From the NCBI RefSeq assembly GCF_963518785.1, contig NZ_CAUQKJ010000003.1:1-64000 (forward strand): 64,000 bases of DNA, in the 5' to 3' direction. Below the pieces are notes generated by a model. The model worked only from the letters and a program-made list of their open reading frames with translations. It did no database searches and was not told the origin of the DNA. Shown here in pieces: positions 1 through 7,750 of this stretch. Position 1 is the first letter of the stretch, and the number at the start of each line of letters is the position of its first letter. The position numbers and the translations under genes are program-made. Source of the stretch: an uncultured Campylobacter sp. (GTDB lineage Bacteria > Campylobacterota > Campylobacteria > Campylobacterales > Campylobacteraceae).

Positions 1-1
1 T

Positions 2-89
2 AGATGGGTGTCCGAGCGGTTGAAGGAGCACGCCTGGAACGCGTGTAAAGTGCAAGCTTTCGAGGGTTCGAATCCCTTCCCATCTGCCA
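2..89 (+). tRNA. tRNA-Ser (anticodon GGA)
   Basis: The 7-bp acceptor stem AGATGGG pairs with CCCATCT and is followed by an encoded G-CCA end. The anticodon loop CTGGAAC gives GGA, and the long variable arm is typical of a class II serine tRNA. The T arm GGTTCGAATCC is intact. The gene begins at the very edge of the window, so its promoter lies outside. Confidence 0.95.
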
Positions 90-320
90 CTATCTTAAAA
101 TTTCATCCCCGCAAAACTTCAAAATTTCGCTTTCCCATTCGGCGTAAATTTTATAAATTTAAATCCCAAATTCCACCCTTGCCGCAAGTCCCACGATCAA
201 AGACAAAATTTCCTCCGCCGAAAATCAAACCCGAAAGCCACCTAAATTCTATCTCTACGCCCGCCGTTTACCGATATTGCGCTAAAATTCCTTTTAAAAT
301 TTCACTTTAAAGGAGAGAAA

Positions 321-1274
321 ATGGGTGAAGAAAAAAGTTGCGCCTGTGCGCATGTCAAATCCCAAAACGTAACCGACGCACCGGGCAACAACACCGTGTT
401 TATGATCTGGCGCTTTAACGCAGACAAAACCGCCTGCAAAAAGGCTTTCGAGGGTCTTTGCGCTCTGGTGATAAATTTAAACAAAACCGCCGTTACGAGA
501 TTCGGCGCGGCTAGCGAAACAAGCTGCGTGCTAGGCGTGGGCTTTGAAGCATGGAAAATGCTCGGCTTGCCGAAGCCTTTGCCGAAAGAGCTAAAAAATT
601 TCGAAGAGATTAAGGGCGATAAACACGCTGCGCCCGCTACCGGAGGCGATATCCATATCCACATCAGAGCCGCAAATCAAGCCGTTTGCTACGATATGGC
701 AAGCGAGATCAGAGCCGTGCTAAAGGACGTTGCGACCTGCGAGGAGGAGATCTGCGGCTTTAAATACTACGACGGACGCGCTATCATCGGCTTTGTGGAC
801 GGCACCGAAAACCCGCAGGGCGCAGATCGCGACTTTTTTGCCAAGGTAGGCGACGAAGATGCAGCGTACAAGGGCGGTAGCTATCTTTTTACGCAAAAAT
901 ATATCCACGATATGAGCGCGTGGAACGCCGCAGGCGTCGCCGAGCAGGAGCGCGTCATCGGCAGATCCAAACAAAACGACATCGAGATGAGCGAGGAACT
1001 AAAGCCCAGCAACTCGCACTCCGCCGCCGCTAACGTCGGCGACGATAAAAAGGTCGTGCGCGGCAATATGCCGTTTATGCAAGGCGGCGAGACGGGAACC
1101 TACTTCATCGCCTACGCAAGCACCTTCAGCACGCTAGAGCTAATGCTTGAGAGTATGTTTATCGGCCGCCCGCGAGGCAACTACGACCGCCTACTGGATT
1201 TCAGCACGGCAAAGACGGGCGCGCTCTTTTTCGCTCCGACTTTCGATATGCTCGAGGCTTACGATGCAGGCTAA
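321..1274 (+). CDS. DyP-type (YfeX-like) heme peroxidase
   Basis: This 317-residue protein has the hallmarks of dye-decolorizing heme peroxidases. It carries the GXXDG motif (GFVDG, residues 157-161, catalytic Asp160), a candidate proximal heme ligand His233 in SNSHS, and a distal arginine Arg247 in VVRGNMPF. Length and single-domain layout fit the cytoplasmic YfeX-type branch, and no signal peptide is visible. Family members oxidise porphyrinogens or other reductants with peroxide; the substrate here is not known. The ATG follows a good AAAGGAGAG ribosome site. Upstream is only spacer after tRNA-Ser, and downstream lies a gene of unknown function after 31 bases, so the two may be co-transcribed. 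Confidence 0.9.
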   Translation: MGEEKSCACAHVKSQNVTDAPGNNTVFMIWRFNADKTACKKAFEGLCALVINLNKTAVTRFGAASETSCVLGVGFEAWKMLGLPKPLPKELKNFEEIKGDKHAAPATGGDIHIHIRAANQAVCYDMASEIRAVLKDVATCEEEICGFKYYDGRAIIGFVDGTENPQGADRDFFAKVGDEDAAYKGGSYLFTQKYIHDMSAWNAAGVAEQERVIGRSKQNDIEMSEELKPSNSHSAAANVGDDKKVVRGNMPFMQGGETGTYFIAYASTFSTLELMLESMFIGRPRGNYDRLLDFSTAKTGALFFAPTFDMLEAYDAG

Positions 1275-1305
1275 ATTTAAATCACTTTAAATTTAAAGGC
1301 GCGCG

Positions 1306-1920
1306 ATGTTTTGCGATCTAAGCCCGTATCAAAGCAGGCGCTGCAAAGAGATCATAGAGGGCAAAGTCAAAAATAGTGAAAACGTCAGGGGTCTGATAGA
1401 GTTCATAGACGCTAAATTTAAAACTCGAGCGATCAGCGCGTTTTACGGCGCGGGCAAGAACTCGGCGCGGCTTAAGATCGTGCTTCGCTTCGATAAAGAC
1501 GCCGCAAAAATCACCGATAAAAAGTGCATCGAGCGCTACCTCGCCCGCACGCCGCTTTTCGAGAAACTAAACGGGCTAAGGAATTTTTATATCTCGGTCG
1601 AGTCCTTCGAGTCGCAGATCCGCACCGATCTGATCCAAGGCGCGGTAGAGGAGCTGCTGCGAAACCGAAACGAGCTTTTAGCGCCGCTTAAAATTTGGTA
1701 TATCGCAGCGGTGTCCGACGCGCCCGTAGTTTTTTATTTCACGAGGCAGGATGCGGCGCGCCGCGAAGGGGGCGGAAAGATAGAACGGCTGATAAGAAAT
1801 TTTATAGAGAAAGCGCAGGACGCCAAATATCTGAGCCACATGGAATTTAAGCTGTTTTTTGACAGCAAGGAGTCCGTGGATCTTGAGTACGGCGGAAATT
1901 TGTTCTATTATTTTAAATAA
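1306..1920 (+). CDS. hypothetical protein, 204 aa
   Basis: I do not recognise this family. The 204-residue product is soluble, charged, and has no signal peptide or membrane segment; residues 1-75 are basic, and the C-terminus is aromatic (FYYFK end). The start ATG lies behind a weak GGCGCGCG stretch. It is followed by three small damaged genes on the same strand, and the whole cluster resembles the orphan-immunity arrays elsewhere in this window, so an immunity-type role is possible but is only inferred from the company it keeps. Codon use and the intact frame over 204 codons support a real gene. Confidence 0.55.
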   Translation: MFCDLSPYQSRRCKEIIEGKVKNSENVRGLIEFIDAKFKTRAISAFYGAGKNSARLKIVLRFDKDAAKITDKKCIERYLARTPLFEKLNGLRNFYISVESFESQIRTDLIQGAVEELLRNRNELLAPLKIWYIAAVSDAPVVFYFTRQDAARREGGGKIERLIRNFIEKAQDAKYLSHMEFKLFFDSKESVDLEYGGNLFYYFK

Positions 1921-1940
1921 AATTTAGCTAAGGAGCGAAA

Positions 1941-2245
1941 ATGGATGCGAAGCTTTACAGAAGGTAACGCAGCTCTCACGGGGGCTTGAGGAGGGCGGCG
2001 TGCAGAGCCTAAAAGCAGCACTTGAGGGCGAAGGCGACGAGGTTAGCAAGACGCAAGCTCGCGTGATCTTAGGCGAATACTTCGTGATGAAAGGGGATTT
2101 CGCGCAAGCTAGGGAGTATCTAGGGCCCGTGGCGCAAGACGCCGAGCGACTGCGAGATCAATACGACGATCTGCTGGACGATGAAATTTGCAGAGCCGAT
2201 ATGCTTTTGGATATGATCGAGCGCTTCGGGTTTTTGGCGGAATAA
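1941..2245 (+). pseudogene. small helical (TPR-like) gene, frameshifted near start
   Basis: An ATG at 1941 with a good AAGGAGCGAAA ribosome site opens a frame that stops after eight codons (TAA at 1965). From position 1943 a different frame is open without a stop to TAA at 2243 and encodes a helical, acidic protein containing VILGEYFVMKGDFAQAREYL, which looks like one TPR-type helix pair. Adding one base just after the ATG would join the ribosome site to this frame, so I read it as a one-base deletion. A GTG at 2000 could also start a shorter 81-residue protein, but no ribosome site precedes it. The family is not recognised. Confidence 0.5.
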
Positions 2246-2313
2246 AACGGCTCGCGATATGCGGCGGCACAATAAGCGTCGCGGCGGCGATAGAATTTTA
2301 AGATCGGAGCGAA

Positions 2314-2604
2314 ATGTCAGACTACTCATTTGAAACTATAGAGCAAATGCTGCTAAAATGCGTAGCCGAGGGCGGCGAACCATAGCCCAGCTTTCGCCTG
2401 CGCGGCACGGAATACATGATCATCGCCTATGCGGATCGCTGCTCGTTTCAAAGATGCGCAGATGAGGCGGGCGCAAACGCGAGCGGCGAGCGGTATTTCG
2501 CCACGTTGCGAGAGCTCTACGGTGCGCCGCAAATAGACGGACGCTCGCTAAAAGAGCTCTGGAGTGAGGCGGATGATTTTTACTACTTTGATTCCGAGCT
2601 GTGA
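2314..2604 (+). pseudogene. small immunity-like gene with in-frame TAG
   Basis: An ATG at 2314 preceded by CGGAGCGAA opens a frame that meets TAG at 2383-2385 and then continues in the same frame to TGA at 2602-2604. The joined product would be 96 residues, running through SFRLRGTEYMIIAYADR and ending WSEADDFYYFDSEL. The YMI-x-Y and later LRELYGAPQIDG-like text recall small immunity-associated proteins from memory, without a firm family name. The stop sits in GGC GAA CCA TAG CCC AGC; a CAG (Gln) there would restore the gene. Confidence 0.55.
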
Positions 2605-2618
2605 GGTCTCGAAATTTT

Positions 2619-2867
2619 ATGCGGCGATACGGTAAGCGCACGCGGTACCGATACGTGGCGCTGATAAATTTTGAAAGGACGCAGACGGGCTCTGCTTAGG
2701 ATTGTGTCGCTAAGGCGTACGGCGAGGACGGCAAATTTAGTGCGAGATTTGAAGGTCATGAGATGGCGATGGACGCGCCAAGCCTAGGCGGGCTGCGGCT
2801 TTATGCGAGCGCGTGGCTTTTGCAGGAGGGCATTAAATTTTTTCAGCAAGGAAGCCCGAGGCGGTAA
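2619..2867 (+). pseudogene. small gene with in-frame TAG
   Basis: An ATG at 2619 starts a frame that stops at TAG 2697-2699 and then continues in frame to TAA at 2865. The downstream part reads AKAYGEDGKFSARFEGHEM and then a leucine-rich helix, which looks like real protein rather than spacer. Replacing the TAG by CAG would give an 82-residue protein. It lies 14 bases after the preceding damaged gene. The family is not recognised; a small antitoxin-like fold is conceivable but unsupported. Confidence 0.4.
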
Positions 2868-3670
2868 AATGCGACTGAGCATCCGCCTGCTTGCCTACCG
2901 AGCAACACAACTTAAATTTAAACCTCAGTGCCGATCTTGGCAGGATAGGTCAAATTTTAGCAGTGATTGCGGCGATACTCGCGCCGCGACCTTACAACAT
3001 CTGAGACTAGCGTGCATAAGTTTCATCTAATTGATGTAAGTTAGGCGCGGGCTTAAATTGAAGTAGATTCAATGGCGGCAGTGCGGACACAGAAATGTCG
3101 CCGCAAGGTTTAAATTTAAAATGCAAAAAAAGCGGCGGCGCGGACGAAAGCGCGCTGCGAGATCTAAAATTTAACCGAAGCGGCACTGAGAGCGAGTAAA
3201 TTTTAATTAGCGAGCGCGCTACAGCGTGCTTTATGCCGGAGAGTTCGCGGTTTTTAGTGTTTGCCAAATGCACGTCTGATAAAATGCAGCTTGCAAAAAT
3301 TGCAGCTGCGGTGTTATTTTCTAGCCTAGCGACAATAAATTCCGTAGTAATACAGCTCGCAAAGGTGCTGCGGCCGGCGGACATCGACCTTAAAACTTAG
3401 AGCCATCGGGCTGATCGTCCTTATCGGGCTTAGTTCCAGCCAGCGGGCATGAGTCTCGAAACCTGCGAGCGAGTGCAAGGAAGTCGTACAATTTCTATCT
3501 TCCAAATGCGACTTGCCCGCAATTTTGATCTTGTCAATTTTATGTAAAAAGCTTCTAGGCAGATGTCCGCGCGCTGTTTGACGATAAAATTTAAACGTAA
3601 AAGCAAAATTAATCTCCGCAAAACGCCCAAGCCGCTAGCGACGAATTTTAAAACGGGAGCAAAAAATTTA
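2868..3670. other. spacer without a supported gene
   Basis: About 800 bases between the broken-gene cluster and the next intact gene. Short open frames exist on both strands but none has a ribosome site, family resemblance or convincing composition. The stretch contains many TAAATTT/AAATTTAAA words and is probably decayed accessory DNA. Confidence 0.4.
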
Positions 3671-4402
3671 ATGAAAAATTTTAACGATGAGCCGCAAAAG
3701 TCGCAAAGACCACAGCCGCCGCAGTCCAAACAAAGTGCCGAGCATCGAAATCTGCCGAAATTTGGCAATAAACCCCTCGTCGTCAAAGACTACAACATAA
3801 TAGTATTCTTTATTTATAACCTATTCTTCGCTCCCTTGGCGGTACCGGTGTTTCTATATATAGGCGATATTTTCCCATACTATACGCCGTTTGTTCCTGT
3901 AGCATTCGCTGTCGTGTCCTATCTCAACAGCGCCCATACGCGCTTTGTTCATTTGACGAACAGGAGCATCAACTACGTTAACAAGGGCAAAATCACGAAA
4001 TCTATAAAATTTGATGAGATATCGCTCATAAAGCTCACCGCCACGCCGTTATTCGGACATATCGTGCCCGTTAGAAATTTCACAGGCATTGTGTTTTCGT
4101 TCATCGTGATAGCCGTCGCGTTTGCCGGATTTTTACAGAGCCTTAGAGGATTTATAATTTTTATTATGAGCGGGGCGGCATTGATTTTACTGTTTTTCAT
4201 CTCTAAACTGATTTTTTCAAAGATCACGGAGGGGAAATTTAACTTCCGTGTGATCGATACTTTGATCATCTATGACGGCAAGGGCGGATTTATCAGTTTT
4301 ATGATGAGCGGAGCGGATTTTGAAAGGGTTTGCCGCTACATGCTGAAAGAGCGGCGGATCAGCCCGTCAAAATTTCAAAAGCAGTTTGTGATATTTCAAT
4401 AA
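3671..4402 (+). CDS. hypothetical inner-membrane protein
   Basis: The product from ATG 3671 is about 243 residues with a charged, Gln/Pro-rich cytoplasmic N-terminus and four likely membrane segments: two near residues 45-95 (IIVFFIYNLFFAPLAVPVF and a following hydrophobic stretch) and a second pair near residues 140-185. A soluble domain follows. The frame is open upstream to 3563, but the upstream part is low-complexity and basic, so I chose 3671, which has GGGAGC about 12 bases ahead. No family is recognised. It sits alone between decayed DNA and the convergent TonB receptor gene. Confidence 0.6.
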   Translation: MKNFNDEPQKSQRPQPPQSKQSAEHRNLPKFGNKPLVVKDYNIIVFFIYNLFFAPLAVPVFLYIGDIFPYYTPFVPVAFAVVSYLNSAHTRFVHLTNRSINYVNKGKITKSIKFDEISLIKLTATPLFGHIVPVRNFTGIVFSFIVIAVAFAGFLQSLRGFIIFIMSGAALILLFFISKLIFSKITEGKFNFRVIDTLIIYDGKGGFISFMMSGADFERVCRYMLKERRISPSKFQKQFVIFQ

Positions 4403-4644
4403 AAAGGCTTATTAGGCGATATCGGCGTTAAAATTTCAAAAGTCGTTTCGGCTCCTTAAATTGGTTGCAAGTTAAATTTGTGCGTAAATTTTATAATTTC
4501 GCGTGCGTTAAAAGTTTACGGCTTGCACGTTAAATCATACGATGCACACGCTAAAATTTTACAGCGCACGGTACGAAATTTTAAGGAGCACGGCGTGAAA
4601 TTTAAAATTCCGCAAAATGCCCTAAATTTTAAAAAATTTCACGA

Positions 4645-4685
4645 AATTTTGCGGAGCCCTGAAATTTTAAAAGCTCCGCAAATTT
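4645..4685 (-). terminator. hairpin downstream of the TonB receptor gene
   Basis: TTTGCGGAGC and GCTCCGCAAA form a stem of about 10-13 bp with a 15-base A/T loop, 10 bases past the receptor stop codon. On the minus strand the stem is followed by A/T-rich sequence with T runs, consistent with an intrinsic terminator, though the T tract is not immediate. Confidence 0.5.
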
Positions 4686-4693
4686 AGCTCACG

Positions 4694-7420
4694 CTACCAC
4701 CGAATGCCCGCTTCCAGCCAAAACTGCCTGCCCGCCTCATAGACCAGATCGAGCGAGGTGTCGCTGCTAAGTCTTGCTTTGTTGCGCTTATTTAGGACGT
4801 TGTAGATGTCTAAATTCGTAAAAAATTCCACCTCGCCCGCCATCTTTTTAGCGTATCCGATGCGCGCATCCCAGCTGTAGCTTTTGCCGAGATTTACCTT
4901 TTCGTATTTGTCGTATCTGGCAGGATACTTGCCCGCAGGCGTCCTGCCGGTGCGAGCGATCGCTTCTTGCGAGCCTTTAAACGAGAGGAAGTTATTTACG
5001 CTGATGCCGTAGCTTGGAATTTTAGTGATGATATTTAGGCTTGCAGTCCAAGGCCTAGCATAGTCCTGCGCCGGAAGCTCCGATAGCCTCATCAGCCTGC
5101 CGTCGTATTCGACGATCTTTTCATCTTCGAGCGTTTCTCTATCAAGCGATATGTCGTAAAGGGTGTTGTTCGTTTTCATCTTGATGTGCTCAAAGCCCAG
5201 CTCAAAGCCATTTAGCGTACCGAAGGCCTCATAATCATCGATCGTTTTAACGCCGAAGGTTAAAATTTTATTTTCGCTTCTGCCGTCATTAGTAAAGGTT
5301 TGATAGTTGTTTTGGTAGTTCGGATTCGGCGCTAGACCTAGATCTCTTCGCGTAGATTTGATGATCTGATCCCTGCCCTTGCGGCTTACATATTTGCCGA
5401 AAAACTCGAAATTCCCGAGCTTTTGCTTTGCCCCGAATACCAGCTCATCCTCATAAGGCACCTTTAGCTCGTTAAATTTAGTTAGAGACGGGTCTTTTGG
5501 CAGTTGCGTCCAGTTTTGCGTATAGGCATTGCGTGGACGCGTGTAGGTAGTGGCAAGACCCTCTCGCCCCTCTCTTAATTTATAGGTAAAGAGATTGCGT
5601 CCGTAGTAGCGGTTTGCACCGAAGCTAAGAATAGAATCGCCGTCGCCGAAAATATCGTAGTAGCTGTTAAATCTCGGCGCCGCAGTCGTTTGCTTCATAT
5701 AATCGTCCCTATTTAATCTTACGCCCGGTCGTAAGGTAAGATCGCCTATTTTTATCTCATCTTCCAGATAAACCGCCAAGCTTTTCATATCCACCTTGGT
5801 ATTGCCCTTGTAATAACTTTTTCGCGTAAAAAACTGGCCGCTTCTACCACGCCTCGCAAAAGAATCGTCTATCGAGCAGAGCTCGTCATTCGGATCGCAA
5901 GCATTTACACCCGCAGGTAGCGGTGCTATTCCGCCAGCGGTCATAAACTCTTTTCTTACATTAAATTTAGCCTCTTGCTTTTTAAACTCAAAGCCTGTGA
6001 TAAATCTATGCTTACTGCCGCCGAGATCAAATTCATTAAACTCCAGATCCGCGTTGTACGAAAAGCTCTTTTGAGTTTGATCCAGATCCCCAAAGCCGCC
6101 CTCTATCGCCGAAGCGGATAAAATTTTACTACCCCAATTCTTTACGTTTGAGTATTGCCAAGCCCTATAATATTCATTCTCGGCATCACGCGAACTCTCC
6201 AGCTTGCTGTAGGATAAAATTTGATTAAATCTAGCAAAATCGCCATCGTAGTCGGCTTTAAGCGCTAAATTTAAACCGCCCGATTTCATATCTGCGTATG
6301 AATCCTTGACGTGGTCGTTAAACATCTTGTTTCGCTCGGGCGCGTAGGTTACGCTAGGCGTGATAGTTAAGCGGTCGCTTGCATACCAAAGCGCTTTTAG
6401 GAAATAGTTGTCTATATTTCGCCTCTGAACTCGCTCGGTGATGGTCGTATCTGCGTTGTATCTTCTGTCGTAGGCCTTGAGCGGAATTTTACTTCTAGTA
6501 TTTGTGTAGCCGAACATCAAACCCAGATCTTCGGTAACGGTGCCCTCTAAATTTAACCTAGTGATCCACTTATCGAATCTCGGCTGATTTAGCGGAGTAG
6601 CGGAGTTTTCAAAGCTCTGTTCATCGCCGTAGATATGGTATCTAGTCCAACTATCCTCGGTGTGCTGCATCGAAAACTTGCCGTGAAAGCCCGCGCGCGG
6701 ATCTCGCGTCTTAGCCTCCACTACGCCGCCGGTAAATCCGCCGTATTTGGCGGAGATGCCGCTATCGTGCACCTCGACGCTCCGTAAAAAATCGCTATCG
6801 ATCGCCATACCTTGCGAGACGGAATTCATCGTATCAAACGCCGAAAAGCGCGTAGGATTGCCGCCGGGGTTTCTAGCAGGATCAAGATCGTTATTCATAT
6901 TCGCGCCGTCAAGCATAAAGTTGTTTTGCCAATACTTCGCGCCGTTGATACTGATATTTGCGGGGCTGATCTCGCCTAGCGTCGTGCTCTGGCGGTTTGT
7001 GGAGCTGAATTGCACATTTGGATTGGTACGCAAAAGCTGCACGAAGTCGCCGTTGCCGCTAGGCATCGACTCGATCATCGTTCTGCCTATTTTTTGCGTA
7101 CCGCCGTAGCTGTCGCCGACGCTCGTCAGGCTCGAGTCGATATTGCCGACGACGACTATTTCGGGGAATTTATAACTATTTATCGCCGCAGCGGAGCTCT
7201 GCGCGCCTGGGTTTTCTTTGGTAGAAACGCTCCTTGTTGCGTTATTTTCAGACGAATCCTGCGCGATGCTTAGACTGCAAAGGCACGCCGCGACTATCAA
7301 GGAGCGTGCAAGCCCCCTCCCGCAGCGATTTTGAGTGGATTTCTCGCCTTTTACGGAAGCGGAATAATTGCGGCCTGCGCCGCTTTTACATGGCTTACAG
7401 GCCCAAAAACCGACAATCAT
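4694..7420 (-). CDS. TonB-dependent outer-membrane receptor
   Basis: A 908-residue outer-membrane receptor. After a long basic N-terminus a hydrophobic export core (SLIVAACLCSLSIAQ, about residues 41-55) is followed by a TonB-box-like segment (PEIVVVGN) and a plug domain with GTQKIGRTMIESMPSGNGD, then a large beta-barrel of alternating aromatic strands ending in an aromatic residue (GIRW). Such receptors import iron-bearing or other large ligands using TonB energy. The M16 peptidase gene lies upstream on the same strand, 330 bases away; together they resemble ferredoxin/peptide-type uptake pairs (FusA-FusC, YddB-PqqL), which is inference. The ATG follows a strong AAGGAG site. The roughly 40-residue stretch before the export core is unusually long, so a later start is possible. 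Confidence 0.9.
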   Translation of the reverse strand: MIVGFWACKPCKSGAGRNYSASVKGEKSTQNRCGRGLARSLIVAACLCSLSIAQDSSENNATRSVSTKENPGAQSSAAAINSYKFPEIVVVGNIDSSLTSVGDSYGGTQKIGRTMIESMPSGNGDFVQLLRTNPNVQFSSTNRQSTTLGEISPANISINGAKYWQNNFMLDGANMNNDLDPARNPGGNPTRFSAFDTMNSVSQGMAIDSDFLRSVEVHDSGISAKYGGFTGGVVEAKTRDPRAGFHGKFSMQHTEDSWTRYHIYGDEQSFENSATPLNQPRFDKWITRLNLEGTVTEDLGLMFGYTNTRSKIPLKAYDRRYNADTTITERVQRRNIDNYFLKALWYASDRLTITPSVTYAPERNKMFNDHVKDSYADMKSGGLNLALKADYDGDFARFNQILSYSKLESSRDAENEYYRAWQYSNVKNWGSKILSASAIEGGFGDLDQTQKSFSYNADLEFNEFDLGGSKHRFITGFEFKKQEAKFNVRKEFMTAGGIAPLPAGVNACDPNDELCSIDDSFARRGRSGQFFTRKSYYKGNTKVDMKSLAVYLEDEIKIGDLTLRPGVRLNRDDYMKQTTAAPRFNSYYDIFGDGDSILSFGANRYYGRNLFTYKLREGREGLATTYTRPRNAYTQNWTQLPKDPSLTKFNELKVPYEDELVFGAKQKLGNFEFFGKYVSRKGRDQIIKSTRRDLGLAPNPNYQNNYQTFTNDGRSENKILTFGVKTIDDYEAFGTLNGFELGFEHIKMKTNNTLYDISLDRETLEDEKIVEYDGRLMRLSELPAQDYARPWTASLNIITKIPSYGISVNNFLSFKGSQEAIARTGRTPAGKYPARYDKYEKVNLGKSYSWDARIGYAKKMAGEVEFFTNLDIYNVLNKRNKARLSSDTSLDLVYEAGRQFWLEAGIRW

Positions 7421-7497
7421 TTTTTCTCCTTTTTTTGAAAATAAAAATTAAAACTGTGGAAATTTAGCCAATAATATTTTAAATTTCAATAAAAGTG

Positions 7498-7511
7498 ATA
7501 ACAATTATACG
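7498..7511 (-). promoter_or_regulatory. candidate promoter with Fur-like box for the TonB receptor
   Basis: On the minus strand a TATAAT (plus 7509-7504) sits about 80 bases before the receptor start, overlapped by TATAATTGTTATCA, which resembles half of a Fur box. The rest of the 7421-7750 spacer is A/T-rich with no gene. Iron regulation would fit the receptor; the box match is partial. Confidence 0.35.
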
Positions 7512-7750
7512 ACTTATGCAAACAATAGAAAAAATGTAACAAAATAGCGATATATCGGCGAGATAAATCTATTTCAAAATAAAATTTATCTAAAATCTAT
7601 GCACGGTACAGATGGGCTTAATTGAGTTTTATTCTTGGGTATATTTTTAAAGTACGTAAATTTGCGGCGCCAAAATTTACCGTGCAAACGCCGTTAAATT
7701 TAAACGCGACTAGTAAATTTAACGAGCAAAATTTAGATGCGCCTAGCCTG

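Noticed and set aside
8..310. 100-codon open frame across tRNA-Ser and the following spacer
   Set aside because: It overlaps a certain tRNA and reads low-complexity AAATTT-derived protein; no ribosome site.
4478..4687. 69-codon open frame on the plus strand
   Set aside because: It is built from AAATTT words and overlaps the terminator hairpin of the receptor gene.
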